This document shows, one piece after another, positions 44,069 to 52,874 of a stretch of DNA of 64,000 bases (position 1 is its first letter; every line of letters begins with the position of its first letter). This DNA is from Verrucomicrobiales bacterium (lineage in GTDB: Bacteria > Verrucomicrobiota > Verrucomicrobiia > Limisphaerales > J093). The position numbers and the translations under genes are program-made. A model generated the notes under the pieces. The model ran no database searches, was not told the DNA's origin, and worked only from the letters and a program-made list of their open reading frames with translations. Where the stretch lies: positions 1-64,000 of the forward strand of contig JABTUJ010000039.1 in assembly GCA_015075445.1 (NCBI GenBank). The letters run 5' to 3'.

Positions 44069-45052
44069 ATGCGCGCCATGGTGATGGAGCGACCCCGTGA
44101 GCCGCTCCTGGTGAAAGATGTCCATCAGCCCGAGCCGGGTCCTGGGCAAGTGCTCGTGCGCGTTGCGGCGTGCGCCGTGTGCCGGACGGACCTCCACGTG
44201 CTCGACGGCGAGCTGCCGGAGCCGAAGCTGCCGCTCGTCCTCGGGCATGAGATCGTTGGGCGAGTCGTCAGCCTGGGTGCGGAGGTCACGGGGTTGGAGG
44301 CCGGCGAGCGGGTCGGCATCCCGTGGCTTGCCTGGACGTGTGGCGAATGCGGGTTCTGCAGGGGCGAGCGGGAGAACCTCTGCGAACGGGCACAATTCAC
44401 CGGCTACACCTTTGACGGCGGCTACGCCGAGTTCACGGTGGCGGATGCCCGGTTCTGCTTTCCCCTGGCCGAGGGGATGGACGATGTGTCCGCGGCGCCG
44501 TTGCTGTGTGCGGGGCTGATCGGCTACCGCTCGCTGCGCAAGACGGGGGAGGCCCGTGTGCTTGGGATCTACGGGTTTGGCGCGGCGGCGCATATCGTGA
44601 CCCAGGTCGCCCGCCATCAGGGACGACACGTGTTCGCGTTCACCCGCCCAGGGGACGTGGCGGCGCAGGAATTCGCGCGAGGCCTCGGGGCGGTTTGGGC
44701 CGGTGGTTCCGACCAGCCTCCGCCTGAGCCACTCGACGCGGCGATCATCTTCGCCCCGGCGGGTGCCCTGGTCCCCATCGCGCTTCGCGCCGTGCGGAAG
44801 GGTGGCACGGTCGTCTGCGGCGGCATTCACATGAGCGACATCCCCGCGTTCCCGTATCGCGACCTCTGGCACGAACGCACCCTGTGCTCGGTGGCCAACC
44901 TGACCCGCCGGGACGGGGAGGAGTTTCTCCAATTGGCTCCGACCATTCCGATCCGGACCGAGACGCAGGCGTTCCGACTCGAAGAGGCGAACGAGGCGCT
45001 GGCGCGCCTGCGGGAAGGGCGACTGCAGGGAGCGGCGGTGCTGGTGCCGTGA
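44069..45052 (+). CDS. Zinc-dependent alcohol dehydrogenase
   Basis: A medium-chain dehydrogenase of 327 residues: catalytic zinc ligands in ACAVCRTDLH and GHEIVGRV, structural zinc site CGECGFCRGERENLC, a substrate-domain FTGYTFDGGYAEF, and a nucleotide-binding GIYGFGAAAH (a variant Gly motif). It oxidises alcohols or reduces aldehydes with NAD(P); the native substrate cannot be told. It is similar in plan to AdhA-type single-copy enzymes. It stands alone between the GIY-YIG gene and a decayed gene. Confidence 0.88.
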   Translation: MRAMVMERPREPLLVKDVHQPEPGPGQVLVRVAACAVCRTDLHVLDGELPEPKLPLVLGHEIVGRVVSLGAEVTGLEAGERVGIPWLAWTCGECGFCRGERENLCERAQFTGYTFDGGYAEFTVADARFCFPLAEGMDDVSAAPLLCAGLIGYRSLRKTGEARVLGIYGFGAAAHIVTQVARHQGRHVFAFTRPGDVAAQEFARGLGAVWAGGSDQPPPEPLDAAIIFAPAGALVPIALRAVRKGGTVVCGGIHMSDIPAFPYRDLWHERTLCSVANLTRRDGEEFLQLAPTIPIRTETQAFRLEEANEALARLREGRLQGAAVLVP

Positions 45053-45058
45053 TTCGTT

Positions 45059-45330
45059 TCACCTCGACTTCAGCCAATGGACGTAATCTGTGTAGAGACC
45101 CGTCGAGTCGGGATGGCCGGCGAAGGCTGGAGTGCCCGGACAGTTCATCAGCCCCTGGTACTGGTAGATCAGTATCCGGTCCACGTGCGGTGACACGGCC
45201 TCCAGTTGGGCGCGCACCCGTTCCCGCGGCGCCGGGATCAACGGGCTGGTCTGTTGGTTCGGCGGCCCTTCCCAGGCGAACGTCTCGACATAAGCCCAAA
45301 GGGCGTGTGTGATCGGTGCTCTGAGCTCAC
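45059..45330 (-). pseudogene. C-terminal remnant of a DUF4434-like protein
   Basis: The frame reads WAYVETFAWEGPPNQQTS, then SPHVDRILIYQYQGLMNCPG and a final SGLYTDYVHWLKSR-like end (STGLYTDYVHWLKSR). This looks like the end of a DUF4434/glycosidase-like TIM-barrel protein. The upstream two thirds are missing; the neighbouring FabG-like gene begins on its 5' side, so the loss was probably a deletion. Confidence 0.6.
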
Positions 45331-45353
45331 GGGGCAGTTCTTGAGAACGGCGT

Positions 45354-46130
45354 TCAGCTCATGTACCAGCCGCCATTCACGTTGATGGTCTGGCCGGTGA
45401 TGTAGCCGTTGCTGGCGAGCATGACCGCCACCTCAGCGACTTCCTCGACCGTCCCCAATCGCCCCAACGGAATCAGGTCTGGCCTGGCATTCGGATTCTG
45501 GGTGACCATCTCCGTGCCGATGAGCGCGGGCGCGATGGCGTTGGCCGTGATCCCCTCCTTGGCCAACAAAGTGGCGTAGGAATGCGTGAGGCCCAGAGCG
45601 CCCGCCTTCGAGGCCGCGTAGTGCGGTCCGACGACCCCGCCCAACTGGGCGGCGACGGAGGAGAGGTTGATAATCCGCCCCCAGCGTCGGCTCCGCATTC
45701 CCGGCAGCACGGCCTGGGTGACCAGGAACATGGACTTCAGGTTGATCGCCACGACCTCGTCCCAATCGCGCTCGGTAATCTCGTTCAACGACTGCGGGCG
45801 GCTGATGCCGGCATTGTTCACGAGGATGTCGGTCTCCCCCAGACGTTGCTGGACGGTCTCCACCATCCGGGTGACCTCCATCGCGATGGCCGCATTCGCT
45901 TGAACGGCGACGGCGCGATGTCCGAGGCGTTCGATCTCCGCACAGGCCGCACGGGCGTCATCCGCGTGCGCGTGGTAGTTGACGGCCACGTCGGCCCCGG
46001 CCTTGGCCAGGGCGAGCGCAACGGCGCGGCCTATCCCACGGCTTGCCCCGGTCACGAGGGCGACCCGGCCGTGCAACTCGGCGATGAACTTCGGTTCTCC
46101 GGTGGCTTCCGCTTTCGGATGGCCCTTCAT
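45354..46130 (-). CDS. FabG-like short-chain dehydrogenase/reductase
   Basis: A 258-residue SDR with all key motifs: VALVTGASRGIGRAVAL (NADP site), NNAG, active-site Ser in INLSSVAAQ and YAASKAG, and C-terminal GYITGQTINVNGGWYMS as in 3-oxoacyl-ACP reductases. It could serve fatty-acid synthesis or reduce another ketone; no fatty-acid genes are nearby, so the FabG symbol is withheld. A short N-terminal extension (MKGHPKAEATGEPKF) precedes the conserved start. TlpA-like gene lies upstream on the same strand, 40 bases away. Confidence 0.88.
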   Translation of the reverse strand: MKGHPKAEATGEPKFIAELHGRVALVTGASRGIGRAVALALAKAGADVAVNYHAHADDARAACAEIERLGHRAVAVQANAAIAMEVTRMVETVQQRLGETDILVNNAGISRPQSLNEITERDWDEVVAINLKSMFLVTQAVLPGMRSRRWGRIINLSSVAAQLGGVVGPHYAASKAGALGLTHSYATLLAKEGITANAIAPALIGTEMVTQNPNARPDLIPLGRLGTVEEVAEVAVMLASNGYITGQTINVNGGWYMS

Positions 46131-46170
46131 GGAATCGTCTGGTCGAGCACGCCCCGTGTGCGGGTACGGG

Positions 46171-46728
46171 TCAGGGTTTGCGGGCGAGTTCCTGTTCGAT
46201 GGTGCGCACCAGTTGGGCCAACTCCTCCTCTTTGTAGCCCACGGCCTGGAAGAGAATCTTGCCGTCCCGGCCGATGACGTAGCTGCGAGGGATGTACTGC
46301 GTGGCGTATTTGGCGTACACGTCGCGCTTCGGATCGCCGGCGACAGGGAAGGTGATTTCGCGCTTCTTGGGGAAGGGCGCGAGTTCGTCGTTCGTGTGCT
46401 CGCGCCCGATGGCGATCATGACGAAATCCTGGCTCTTGAAGCGCTGCCAGACCTGCCTCTCCAGGGCCGGCATTTCGGCCATGCACGGCCCGCACCAAGT
46501 GGCGAAGAAGTTCACGAGCACCACCTTGCCCTTCATGGCGGACAGGTCGAACCGTTTCCCGTCCAAGGCGGTGACGGTGAAGGTCGGGGCGGCCTGGCCC
46601 ACTCTGGTGAGCGTGCTTTCCTTTTCGTCGTCGGAACGCCCGGCGGCAGAACCGGCAAGGACCAGGCAGACGACCCCCAGGAGCCGGGTCCAAAGCGGCG
46701 TGGGAGCGTGGCGAAGCAGCGATGTCAT
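46171..46728 (-). CDS. TlpA-like exported thioredoxin-fold protein
   Basis: A 185-residue protein with a signal peptide or anchor (LLGVVCLVLAGSAAG) and a thioredoxin fold carrying WCGPC in FFATWCGPCMAE, with the cis-Pro segment YIPRSYVIGRDGKI. The type is TlpA/ResA/AhpC-TSA, which keeps cysteines reduced outside the cytoplasm. ATG 46728 starts just before the signal peptide; the frame is open to 46806. The FabG-like gene follows 40 bases downstream on the same strand, so they may be co-transcribed. Confidence 0.85.
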   Translation of the reverse strand: MTSLLRHAPTPLWTRLLGVVCLVLAGSAAGRSDDEKESTLTRVGQAAPTFTVTALDGKRFDLSAMKGKVVLVNFFATWCGPCMAEMPALERQVWQRFKSQDFVMIAIGREHTNDELAPFPKKREITFPVAGDPKRDVYAKYATQYIPRSYVIGRDGKILFQAVGYKEEELAQLVRTIEQELARKP

Positions 46729-46966
46729 GACGGCAGCGTAGCGGGTCGGGCGGAGGCGATCAAACTTCGCGACAAGCCGTGATGGTGTGCCAGTGACCTT
46801 GGGCAATCTGGCACGGGACCTCCGCCACCTGCGGTTGGCCCGTGCACCGCACCAGTGTCAGCGCCTATTCACCTTGCGCGCGTTCGAGTGACTCGCTACG
46901 CCTGCGCTGTGAGCGAGAAGGCCAAGCCCGGCCGCGCCGCCCTCGGAAGCGCTAGACCGCCGTGAG

Positions 46967-47218
46967 GTGGTGTTGTTGATCGGGGAGACCTTTGGGTACC
47001 ACACGCAGCAGTTCCTGCCAATCATCCGGACCGATGCCGGGAGCTTCTTCGGGTTTGGCGAGTACGATGGACCGCGAGGGGATTCGTTCGCGGGGCGCTT
47101 TGCGGAGCTGATGCCGGCCCGCCCGGCGACGATCGACCAACGGGCGCTCGCCCGCCAACTCCTCGACGCGATGGGTCTGACCGAGGCGGTGCTGAGCGGA
47201 ACGCCCGTCAACAACTGA
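46967..47218 (+). CDS. Unidentified short ORF, possibly a gene remnant
   Basis: Residues REVVLLIGETFGYHTQQF and AGSFFGFGEYDGPRGDSFAG look like genuine protein, and the end (LLDAMGLTEAVLSGTPVNN) resembles a domain terminus. The frame is also open some way upstream without a start codon, so this may be the tail of a broken gene. I do not recognise the family. Confidence 0.35.
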   Translation: MVLLIGETFGYHTQQFLPIIRTDAGSFFGFGEYDGPRGDSFAGRFAELMPARPATIDQRALARQLLDAMGLTEAVLSGTPVNN

Positions 47219-47557
47219 AGCCCCCACTGCCTGCATGCGATTCCGCGGAGGTCCAGGACCCGGGGCACGGAATCGCGATGCGGCCGCGCGACCCCCTCAG
47301 AGCGCAGAAGAAACTGACCAGAAAAGCGCCGGGGCAAACTGGCGCTCACGCGGTAGGGGGAACCTCGGCCAGGTCCGAGCTGGGTCTGCCATCGGCATTC
47401 GGCGCTTTTCCTCCTCGGAGCCGAGACCGGCCTGGCAACCTCAGGCGTCTCGCCGCCGTTGCCGCCGTTCGTCAATGGGCCTGGGATGAGCCGCGAGTAG
47501 ATTCGCTGGCACCTGCCGCACGCATCCGGCACGTTGTCCACGTGTTTCCGCACCACG
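47219..47557. other. Intergenic region, nothing recognised
   Basis: G+C-rich non-coding stretch between a possible gene remnant and the helix-turn-helix gene. Open frames on both strands lack any family pattern. No clear repeat, terminator or RNA gene is seen. Confidence 0.4.
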
Positions 47558-48100
47558 ATGACAACCCGTCAGCGTAACCGACAGATCGTTGAAATGCGTG
47601 CGCAGGGAGTGCCGCGCCAGGAGATCGCACGGCAGTTCCGGATCACGCCGGGCCGGGTCGCGATGATCGAGCAAGGAGCTGCGACCGAGAGGGCTCAGGC
47701 TGAGCGACGCGCCCAACTCCAAGCGGAGATTCGCCTGGCGGACGATCTCGACAAAGTGTGGCCGGTCATCAACCTGGTTGACACACTGCATCTGCTGACG
47801 GTCGCTCGGACGCGTCTGCTCGCCCACCTGGAAGAGGAACACAAGTCGGATATGAGCCTCCGGGAGTTTATGGACTTGGTGATCTGCGAGCACGGCGATG
47901 CCGGGGACGTGTTTGCTGGCACGCCGTTGCTACGCGTTCGGGGGATCGGGAAGTACGGCTTTTACTCCGTGGCGGCTGAATTGGCGGAGACGGACCTTGG
48001 CCCACGCTGCAACGCCGAGTGGCAGAGACGTTTGGCTGTGCTTCGACGGGAATGGAGGATTCCGTCTTGGCCGCCGAATCCACGCCGCCGGCAAGGGTAA
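47558..48100 (+). CDS. Helix-turn-helix DNA-binding protein
   Basis: A 180-residue protein with an N-terminal helix-turn-helix like sigma region 4 or resolvase tails (RQIVEMRAQGVPRQEIARQF, RITPGRVAMIEQG), a coiled middle, and a helix-hairpin-helix-like segment near the end (LLRVRGIGKYGFYSVAAELAE), recalling the RNA polymerase alpha C-terminal domain. It is probably a regulator carried on the accessory DNA. ATG 47558 (MTTRQRNRQ) is preferred to 47534. Confidence 0.65.
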   Translation: MTTRQRNRQIVEMRAQGVPRQEIARQFRITPGRVAMIEQGAATERAQAERRAQLQAEIRLADDLDKVWPVINLVDTLHLLTVARTRLLAHLEEEHKSDMSLREFMDLVICEHGDAGDVFAGTPLLRVRGIGKYGFYSVAAELAETDLGPRCNAEWQRRLAVLRREWRIPSWPPNPRRRQG

Positions 48101-48103
48101 GGC

Positions 48104-48247
48104 CGAGCCCCCGGCACCGCGGACGTCCGCGATGGGTTCAAGTGTGCCCGGGGGACGGAATTCCAGCGTCGTCCCCAAGGGATCGCCGGCGGCGAGGCCC
48201 ACGAGGTAGCCGAGGTAGCGGTCGCGCGTGCATGGTGATGGTTGCAT
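48104..48247 (-). pseudogene. ADP-ribosylglycohydrolase N-terminal fragment
   Basis: The frame reads RDRYLGYLVGLAAGDPLGTT and LEFRPPGTLEPIADV, the classic start of DraG-type ADP-ribosylglycohydrolases. It breaks off before the metal-binding DDT motif and runs into the 3' end of the helix-turn-helix gene. Only about 45 residues remain. Confidence 0.7.
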
Positions 48248-48321
48248 CCGTAGCAGTGGAGGCAACCGTGGGTGTTGCCGGCGCGGACGTTGATGCCGTA
48301 GCGGGGTCCGGTGGGCTCGAG

Positions 48322-49039
48322 TCAGCCCTCCGGGAGCGGGGGGACCGACTCGGACTCGGGTGGAGTTGTCTGCTCTTTCAGCGCGCGCCAGACGGCGGCG
48401 ACCGGCAGGCGTTGAAGCAGGTCGCGCAACTGGGCCTCATTCAGGGCGCCAACCCGGTCGGCGACTGTCTCCTTGGGGTCGGCGTCCGCCCGCTGAGCGC
48501 GCTCGTGCAAGACGGCCTCACGGGCCTCGACCCAGCGGGCTTCGTAGCGGTCGAGGTCTTTGCGGTAGCGCACGACGTTCTCGATGAGCCGGGTGAGCGC
48601 GTCGGTGAACCCGCGGCTGGCCGCGCAGCCAGCAGCGACGTGCGGCTTCGACCACGACCCGCTGTCCGGCGTGGGAGTCGCGCAGCCCGCTGCGGACGAA
48701 CACGGCGTAGAAGAGGTTCATGAGCTCCTCGCCGAAGGCGTTGCGGTCGCGGTCGCGGCGGGTCTTCTTCTCGATGCGCTCGAACTGCTTCTCGATCACC
48801 AGCACCATGGGGAGGTCGGGGATGCGGCCGCGGGGGAGCCGGCGGTGGAATACGTGCCCGTCGGGCGTCGTGGCGCGGTAGATGGCAAACTGTTCGTTCC
48901 AGTCGCGGGCGATGAACTCGTCGTCCCAATCCACGCCCCAGGAGGTGGTAACCGAGCTGGTGCGGGAGTGACGGTAGGTTAACGGGCCGCCGATCCGCTC
49001 GGCGTTCAGGGTCTTGAGCGTGGTTTCCCAGGCGGCCAT
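48322..49039 (-). pseudogene. Frameshifted accessory gene of unknown function
   Basis: A start at 49039 (MAAWETTLKTLNAERIGG) gives a credible protein with VTTSWGVDWDDEFIARDW and LPMVLVIEKQFERIEKKTRRD up to RVVVEA near 48645. The coherent continuation (CAASRGFTDALTRLIENVV, then RYRKDLDRYEARWVEAREAV) lies in another frame and ends at 48322. The two pieces add up to about 238 residues. The break lies in a GC-rich run near 48640. Family unknown; it looks like a plasmid or island protein. It could be an assembly indel, true decay, or recoding. Confidence 0.65.
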
Positions 49040-49064
49040 AGCGGTGGTGGGTCTGTGAGGGTGG

Positions 49065-51002
49065 TCATGTGGTCTTGCGTCTTGGTGCAGGTGAGCGTTG
49101 CCCCTTTCGCCCCTTGGTTGCCCCTTTCCGGGAGGCGGTGACTTTGCGGGCCTTTGGCACGGTTGGCACATTTCTGGCACTTGACGGCTTGGGGGCGGAT
49201 GGTCTCTTTGTCCGCTCGATGTTCTGAACCCGAGCTGCGTCCGTTTTCTTGGCGTCCGATTCAGCCGCCTTGTCCGGTTTGTCGGGTTTCTGTCGGGTTT
49301 GGGCATGAGCCATTTGAGCCATTTCTGAGCCCTTTTCAGATTCCTCAGCCGATGAACCCATTGAGCCTGTTGTGAGCCCTTTGCCCAGCGCGGGCCGGAT
49401 TGGGGTGGACGGCCGATTTGGCCGGTTTATGGCTGATTTCCGTTTAACGGTAGTGCGGGCGTGAGCCGATTCCGAGCTGCTGCTGGCGGGTGCTTTGCCC
49501 AATTGACGGGTTTGTGTCGGGTTTCCCGCTGGGGATGTGACTGTCGGGTTTGTCGGGTTTATGTCGGGTTTCATCGCAAGATGATAGAACGCCGACCTCC
49601 CAGTCTTACCACTGCGTACAAGGAGTTCCTTGGCGACCAGTTCAGAGAGATCGCGCAATGCTGTGCGGTCGTTCGCTCCGGTCAGATTGCGATATTCGCG
49701 GTTTGAGATCTTCCGGGCTTGCCGCAGGAACGCGACCGCCGTGGCCTGCCGTCCGTTCAACTGGAGGTCGAGGATGACCTTTTCCGTCAGCCAGTCGCGC
49801 CAGAGGGTGGTGACGAATTCGCCGGAGCGCTGGAGGAAGTCAGGTTCAGGCAGGGCGTGGGCGCGACACTCGCGGATCATCATCAGGGTGCCGGTGCCGA
49901 ACTTCTCGATGTAACGGGCCAGGAAGAGGGTCTCGCAGACGCGGTGGTTGCGGGCAATGGAACTGTGCGGATGGCGGAGCTTTTCGGGCGTGAGCGGCGG
50001 CGGAAGCTGGCCGGGATTCCAGACCTCGAAGCGGTCGGCAAACACCGAGACTTGAACGGCGGCTGCGGAAGCGTAGTCACGGTGCGCGATGGCGTTGACG
50101 ATGGCTTCGCGGACGGCATCGGACGGAATCTCGTAGCGCACGGGTGCCTGCGCGCTTTCGGTACGGGTACCGACGCTGCGGTTGAGCTTGGACATGACGA
50201 AGTCGTGCGCCAGGTCCACCTGGTCGAAGAGGTTGCCCTTGAAGATGCGGTAGAAGGGGACGGGCCGGGCGATCTCGGTGCCGTGGAAGTGCATGCACCG
50301 GACTTCGGCGCTGGGGAGGAACCGCTGCGGGTTGCGGCCAAACAGAAGGATGGCGGCTTTGGTGGGCTGGCCGTTCAGCAGGAGGTTGAGATGCGTCAGG
50401 ACATCGGGCATCGCCGCTCCTTCGGCCAAGGGAAACTGCCGTTCCTCCCTGGCCCGGCGGACGAAGGCGGCTACGGCGCGGGCGTCGAGGTCATCGAGGG
50501 TGGCATCGGGGCATGGCTGTTCCTCGAAGGGGCGGTCCTGCACCAAGCCTTTGGCGAAGAGATGTTCGACCAGGCTGGCGCTCAGGGCGGCGGTCAGTTC
50601 GGGGTTGGTGGAAAAACGCCGCCGGATGAGCTGGTTGCCGGCCTTGCGGACGAGGGCGCGCATCTTGGGGTGGCGCAATTGATCGTCCGTGCCTTTGACG
50701 AACGCCAGGCGGGTCTTGCCCTGGGTCGTGGCGCGGTCGAATTCACGCTCCGTCGGGGAAATCCCTTGGGCGTCCTCGAAACCGTAGTCGTTGCCGAACA
50801 AGCCGAGATACACGTCCGCCGCGTCCACCTCGGCCAGGTAGACTTCGTCGGCTCGGCGGCTGGAGGCTGGCACGTCCTCGAACAGAAACACGTCGAAGAA
50901 GCGGCGCAGCAGCGGGTCATGCTTCACGAACTCGCGGATGGCCCGGCGTTCGGCAGCCAGCTCCTTCTGCACGGAGCTGATGAAGATCCGCAGGCGGCTC
51001 AT
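49065..51002 (-). CDS. DUF4062 / AlbA-type ATP-binding protein, possible defence or regulatory ATPase
   Basis: A 645-residue protein. The N-terminal ~115 residues are DUF4062 (LRIFISSVQKELAAERRAI, FEDVPASSRRADEVYLAEV, YLGLFGNDYGFED), a TIR/SIR2-associated Rossmann-like domain. The middle has the RecG-like/AlbA_2 GHKL ATPase part (REAIVNAIAHRDYA, VSVFADRFEVWNPGQLPPPL, KFGTGTLMMIRECR), then a winged helix (ISNREYRNLTGANDRTALRD). The last ~170 residues are low-complexity (Pro/Thr/Lys/Ser). Similar proteins are seen in defence islands, but the role is not settled. Confidence 0.82.
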   Translation of the reverse strand: MSRLRIFISSVQKELAAERRAIREFVKHDPLLRRFFDVFLFEDVPASSRRADEVYLAEVDAADVYLGLFGNDYGFEDAQGISPTEREFDRATTQGKTRLAFVKGTDDQLRHPKMRALVRKAGNQLIRRRFSTNPELTAALSASLVEHLFAKGLVQDRPFEEQPCPDATLDDLDARAVAAFVRRAREERQFPLAEGAAMPDVLTHLNLLLNGQPTKAAILLFGRNPQRFLPSAEVRCMHFHGTEIARPVPFYRIFKGNLFDQVDLAHDFVMSKLNRSVGTRTESAQAPVRYEIPSDAVREAIVNAIAHRDYASAAAVQVSVFADRFEVWNPGQLPPPLTPEKLRHPHSSIARNHRVCETLFLARYIEKFGTGTLMMIRECRAHALPEPDFLQRSGEFVTTLWRDWLTEKVILDLQLNGRQATAVAFLRQARKISNREYRNLTGANDRTALRDLSELVAKELLVRSGKTGRSAFYHLAMKPDINPTNPTVTSPAGNPTQTRQLGKAPASSSSESAHARTTVKRKSAINRPNRPSTPIRPALGKGLTTGSMGSSAEESEKGSEMAQMAHAQTRQKPDKPDKAAESDAKKTDAARVQNIERTKRPSAPKPSSARNVPTVPKARKVTASRKGATKGRKGQRSPAPRRKTT

Positions 51003-51111
51003 AGCGTCGGGATCATGTAGAGAGGAAGTAAGAGCCGCGGGCCGGAGCTGGGGTAAGCACCCGGTGATTCACGGGGGCACCTGCAGCTCGTGGCCGTGTG
51101 GTTGCCCAAGG

Positions 51112-51621
51112 CTACGGCAAGCTCCTCGCCCAATGGCCAGCGATCTTCCATGACGCTCCAGCCCCTGGCTCCCGACATAACCTGCGGGGACCGTGGGGCT
51201 TGTATTGCGTCGGCAAGGCTAGTGGCCGGTGCAAACCAAGGCCAGAACGAAATGCGGCCAATCCTGTGCAAGGCAACGAAGGCAACGGAGATGGCCGGGA
51301 ACTTCTGAGCTCGGGGCTTCGTTTCCTTCGTTGGCTTCTGTGGGATTTGAAGACAACGGGGTCAAACATTGACATGTGACATTTGTTCCCGGCACGCCCG
51401 CCCGTCCGGACGCGAATCCTCCTGCGGGCTGAAGCCCCGGTGGAGTGCAATTCCGCCAACCGTTCGCGGATCTGGGCCACTTGGCGGAGGAGTTCCCCGA
51501 GCAGGATGGCCAGGATCGGCAGGTGCCGCGCCGCCAACCGGTGCGCCTCACGGAGGGCCCGGGCCAGTGCGTCGGCACAATGGCCGGCCCTGGTCAGTGC
51601 TTCAAGGTGGTGTGGATTCAT
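51112..51621 (-). CDS. Hypothetical protein, reliable only in N-terminal third
   Basis: The first ~65 residues (MNPHHLEALTRAGHCADALA, LPILAILLGELLRQVAQIRE) are helical and protein-like. The rest reads through a REP-like motif (51358-51373) and becomes Arg/Ser/Pro-rich, so the original stop may have been lost. It sits in a same-strand row of small plasmid-like genes. No family recognised. Confidence 0.4.
   Translation of the reverse strand: MNPHHLEALTRAGHCADALARALREAHRLAARHLPILAILLGELLRQVAQIRERLAELHSTGASARRRIRVRTGGRAGNKCHMSMFDPVVFKSHRSQRRKRSPELRSSRPSPLPSLPCTGLAAFRSGLGLHRPLALPTQYKPHGPRRLCREPGAGASWKIAGHWARSLP
51358..51373. repeat. REP-like motif GGGGTCAAACATTGAC
   Basis: A 16-base block related to those at 40471 and 52690, followed by ATGTGACAT, which could pair with ATTGACAT-type sequence only weakly. 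It lies within the doubtful 3' part of the hypothetical gene at 51112-51621. Confidence 0.45.
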
Positions 51622-51711
51622 GGGTGGTGGGGTTTGCGGGGGGAGGTAGTTGACGTGAGGGCCGGGGGCAGAAGGTCACGCTGGCGAGCGGACCGCTGGT
51701 TGGGCCGAGGA

Positions 51712-52131
51712 TCAGGGTTTGATGCGAAGGTTGGGGCCGTGCTGTACGCGGAGCTGGGGTTTGGCGAGGGTTCCCTCGAACAAGCCGGGCGTGTGCGCGA
51801 GGTAGAAGGGCGGGAGGTAGATGACCTGGCACCCCGCCAGGCTCGGAATCTGCGTCACCGGGACCACCGGCCAACGGCGGTTCATCGGCAGCTCGTGCCG
51901 GGGCGAGATTCGCAGCGAACCCTCCGCGAACATCGGATCCAGAATCGAACCCAGGGCGATCGGCCGGTGCTGGGCCTCGGCCATGGCGGCGTCGAGTTTG
52001 GCCGCGAGAACCGGAAGCATGGACTCGTCCCGGACGTGCAGCACAAAGTGGATTTGCCGGTCGGGATGATGCAGGTGGCGAACCACGGTCCCGAAGTGGG
52101 TGGGATCCACGAGTGACTGGTACACGGACAT
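51712..52131 (-). CDS. Conserved-looking hypothetical protein
   Basis: A 139-residue protein: MSVYQSLVDPTHFGTVVRHL, QIHFVLHVRDESMLPVLAAK, LGSILDPMFAEGSLRISPRH, and TQIPSLAGCQVIYLPPFYLA. Balanced composition and no low complexity support a real gene. No family is known to me. The frame is open upstream to 52713 but passes antisense-like through two other genes, so ATG 52131 is used. It follows the 118-residue gene by 14 bases on the same strand. Confidence 0.6.
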   Translation of the reverse strand: MSVYQSLVDPTHFGTVVRHLHHPDRQIHFVLHVRDESMLPVLAAKLDAAMAEAQHRPIALGSILDPMFAEGSLRISPRHELPMNRRWPVVPVTQIPSLAGCQVIYLPPFYLAHTPGLFEGTLAKPQLRVQHGPNLRIKP

Positions 52132-52145
52132 GGCCAAACTCGCTT

Positions 52146-52502
52146 TCAGGTGAGGGCGGCGGTTGGCGCGGGGACGCTGTCCACGACGTGGCCGTTGGGG
52201 CGGGAACGCAGCGGCAATCCTTGCGGAACAGGCTCGGTGCGGTTCTTCCGGCGCCAGCGGGACTGGACAGCGTCGGTGGCCTTGGCAAGCCACTTGGGGT
52301 CGTCGCGCAGCGCGCTCAGCTCGACCGTCGCGAAGTACTTGACGGCGTTGTGTTGCGGGCGGCCCAGGGGGCGGAGCAGGCCGGCGGCGATCAGGACGGG
52401 GATGTCGTGGGGCTGGAAGCCGAGGTACCAGGCGGCCTGCTCGGCGTCGAGCCGGGCCGGCGTCCGGGTGAGGGTGAGGAAGGCTTTGTGTTCGGGGCTC
52501 AT
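52146..52502 (-). CDS. Small helix-turn-helix-like accessory protein
   Basis: A 118-residue protein: MSPEHKAFLTLTRTPARLDA, AAWYLGFQPHDIPVLIAAGL, and YFATVELSALRDDPKWLAKA. The middle has the pattern of an excisionase/MerR-like DNA-binding helix-turn-helix. It belongs to a same-strand unit with the 139-residue gene downstream. Proteins of this type seem frequent in verrucomicrobial accessory DNA; function unknown. Confidence 0.65.
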   Translation of the reverse strand: MSPEHKAFLTLTRTPARLDAEQAAWYLGFQPHDIPVLIAAGLLRPLGRPQHNAVKYFATVELSALRDDPKWLAKATDAVQSRWRRKNRTEPVPQGLPLRSRPNGHVVDSVPAPTAALT

Positions 52503-52544
52503 GACGGGTGGCCGGGCGTTGGATCGGGTGGATGGGTAGGCGGA

Positions 52545-52690
52545 TCAGCGGCGGTCGCGGGGAGATCGGGACGGGTCTTCCCTCCCCTCTTCGAGGCGGT
52601 GTTCGAGCTGGTCGAGGCGGTTGGTGAGGGCCGGCCACTGGGTGCGGATGTGGTGGTTGTCCTCGAGGGCCTGGCGGAGGGAGCGTCAAG
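52545..52690 (-). pseudogene. 5'-truncated gene cut by mobile DNA
   Basis: The minus-strand frame reads RQALEDNHHIRTQWPALTNR, then LDQLEHRLEEGREDPSRSPR and stops at 52545. It looks like the C-terminus of a coiled-coil protein and breaks exactly where the inverted-repeat/IS110 segment starts, so insertion probably removed the 5' part. Confidence 0.55.
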
Positions 52691-52693
52691 GGG

Positions 52694-52758
52694 TCAGTTC
52701 TTGACTTTGTCAACTTGACACCGCGAGCACGCCTCGAGATGACAAAGTCAAGAACTGA
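52694..52758. repeat. 19-bp perfect inverted repeat beside the IS110 gene
   Basis: Arms TCAGTTCTTGACTTTGTCA (52694-52712) and its exact reverse complement (52740-52758), separated by 27 bases. The left arm belongs to the GGGGTC..TTGAC motif family seen also at 40471 and 51358. It can form a strong hairpin in DNA or RNA. Confidence 0.9.
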
Positions 52759-52874
52759 TAACCATCAAGGGCTTGATAGGCAAATCGGGCGTCTCTCGGT
52801 AAGACGTGGTGAGTCGCGATCCCCTGGTGGGATGCGAAGGAAAAAGCACAACGCAGTAACCGAAAGCACGCCCG
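52759..52874 (+). ncRNA. Possible IS110 bridge-RNA region (left flank)
   Basis: The 116 bases before the transposase are non-coding and contain a hairpin: TCGCGATCCC and GGGATGCGA around CTGGT. IS110-group elements encode a structured RNA between the left end and the transposase that pairs with target and donor DNA. No loop-to-flank pairing has been verified, so this is a position-based suggestion. Confidence 0.3.

Noticed and set aside
46858..47556. 232-codon minus-strand frame
   Set aside because: It is antisense to the more protein-like plus-strand ORF at 46967-47218 and lacks any family pattern.
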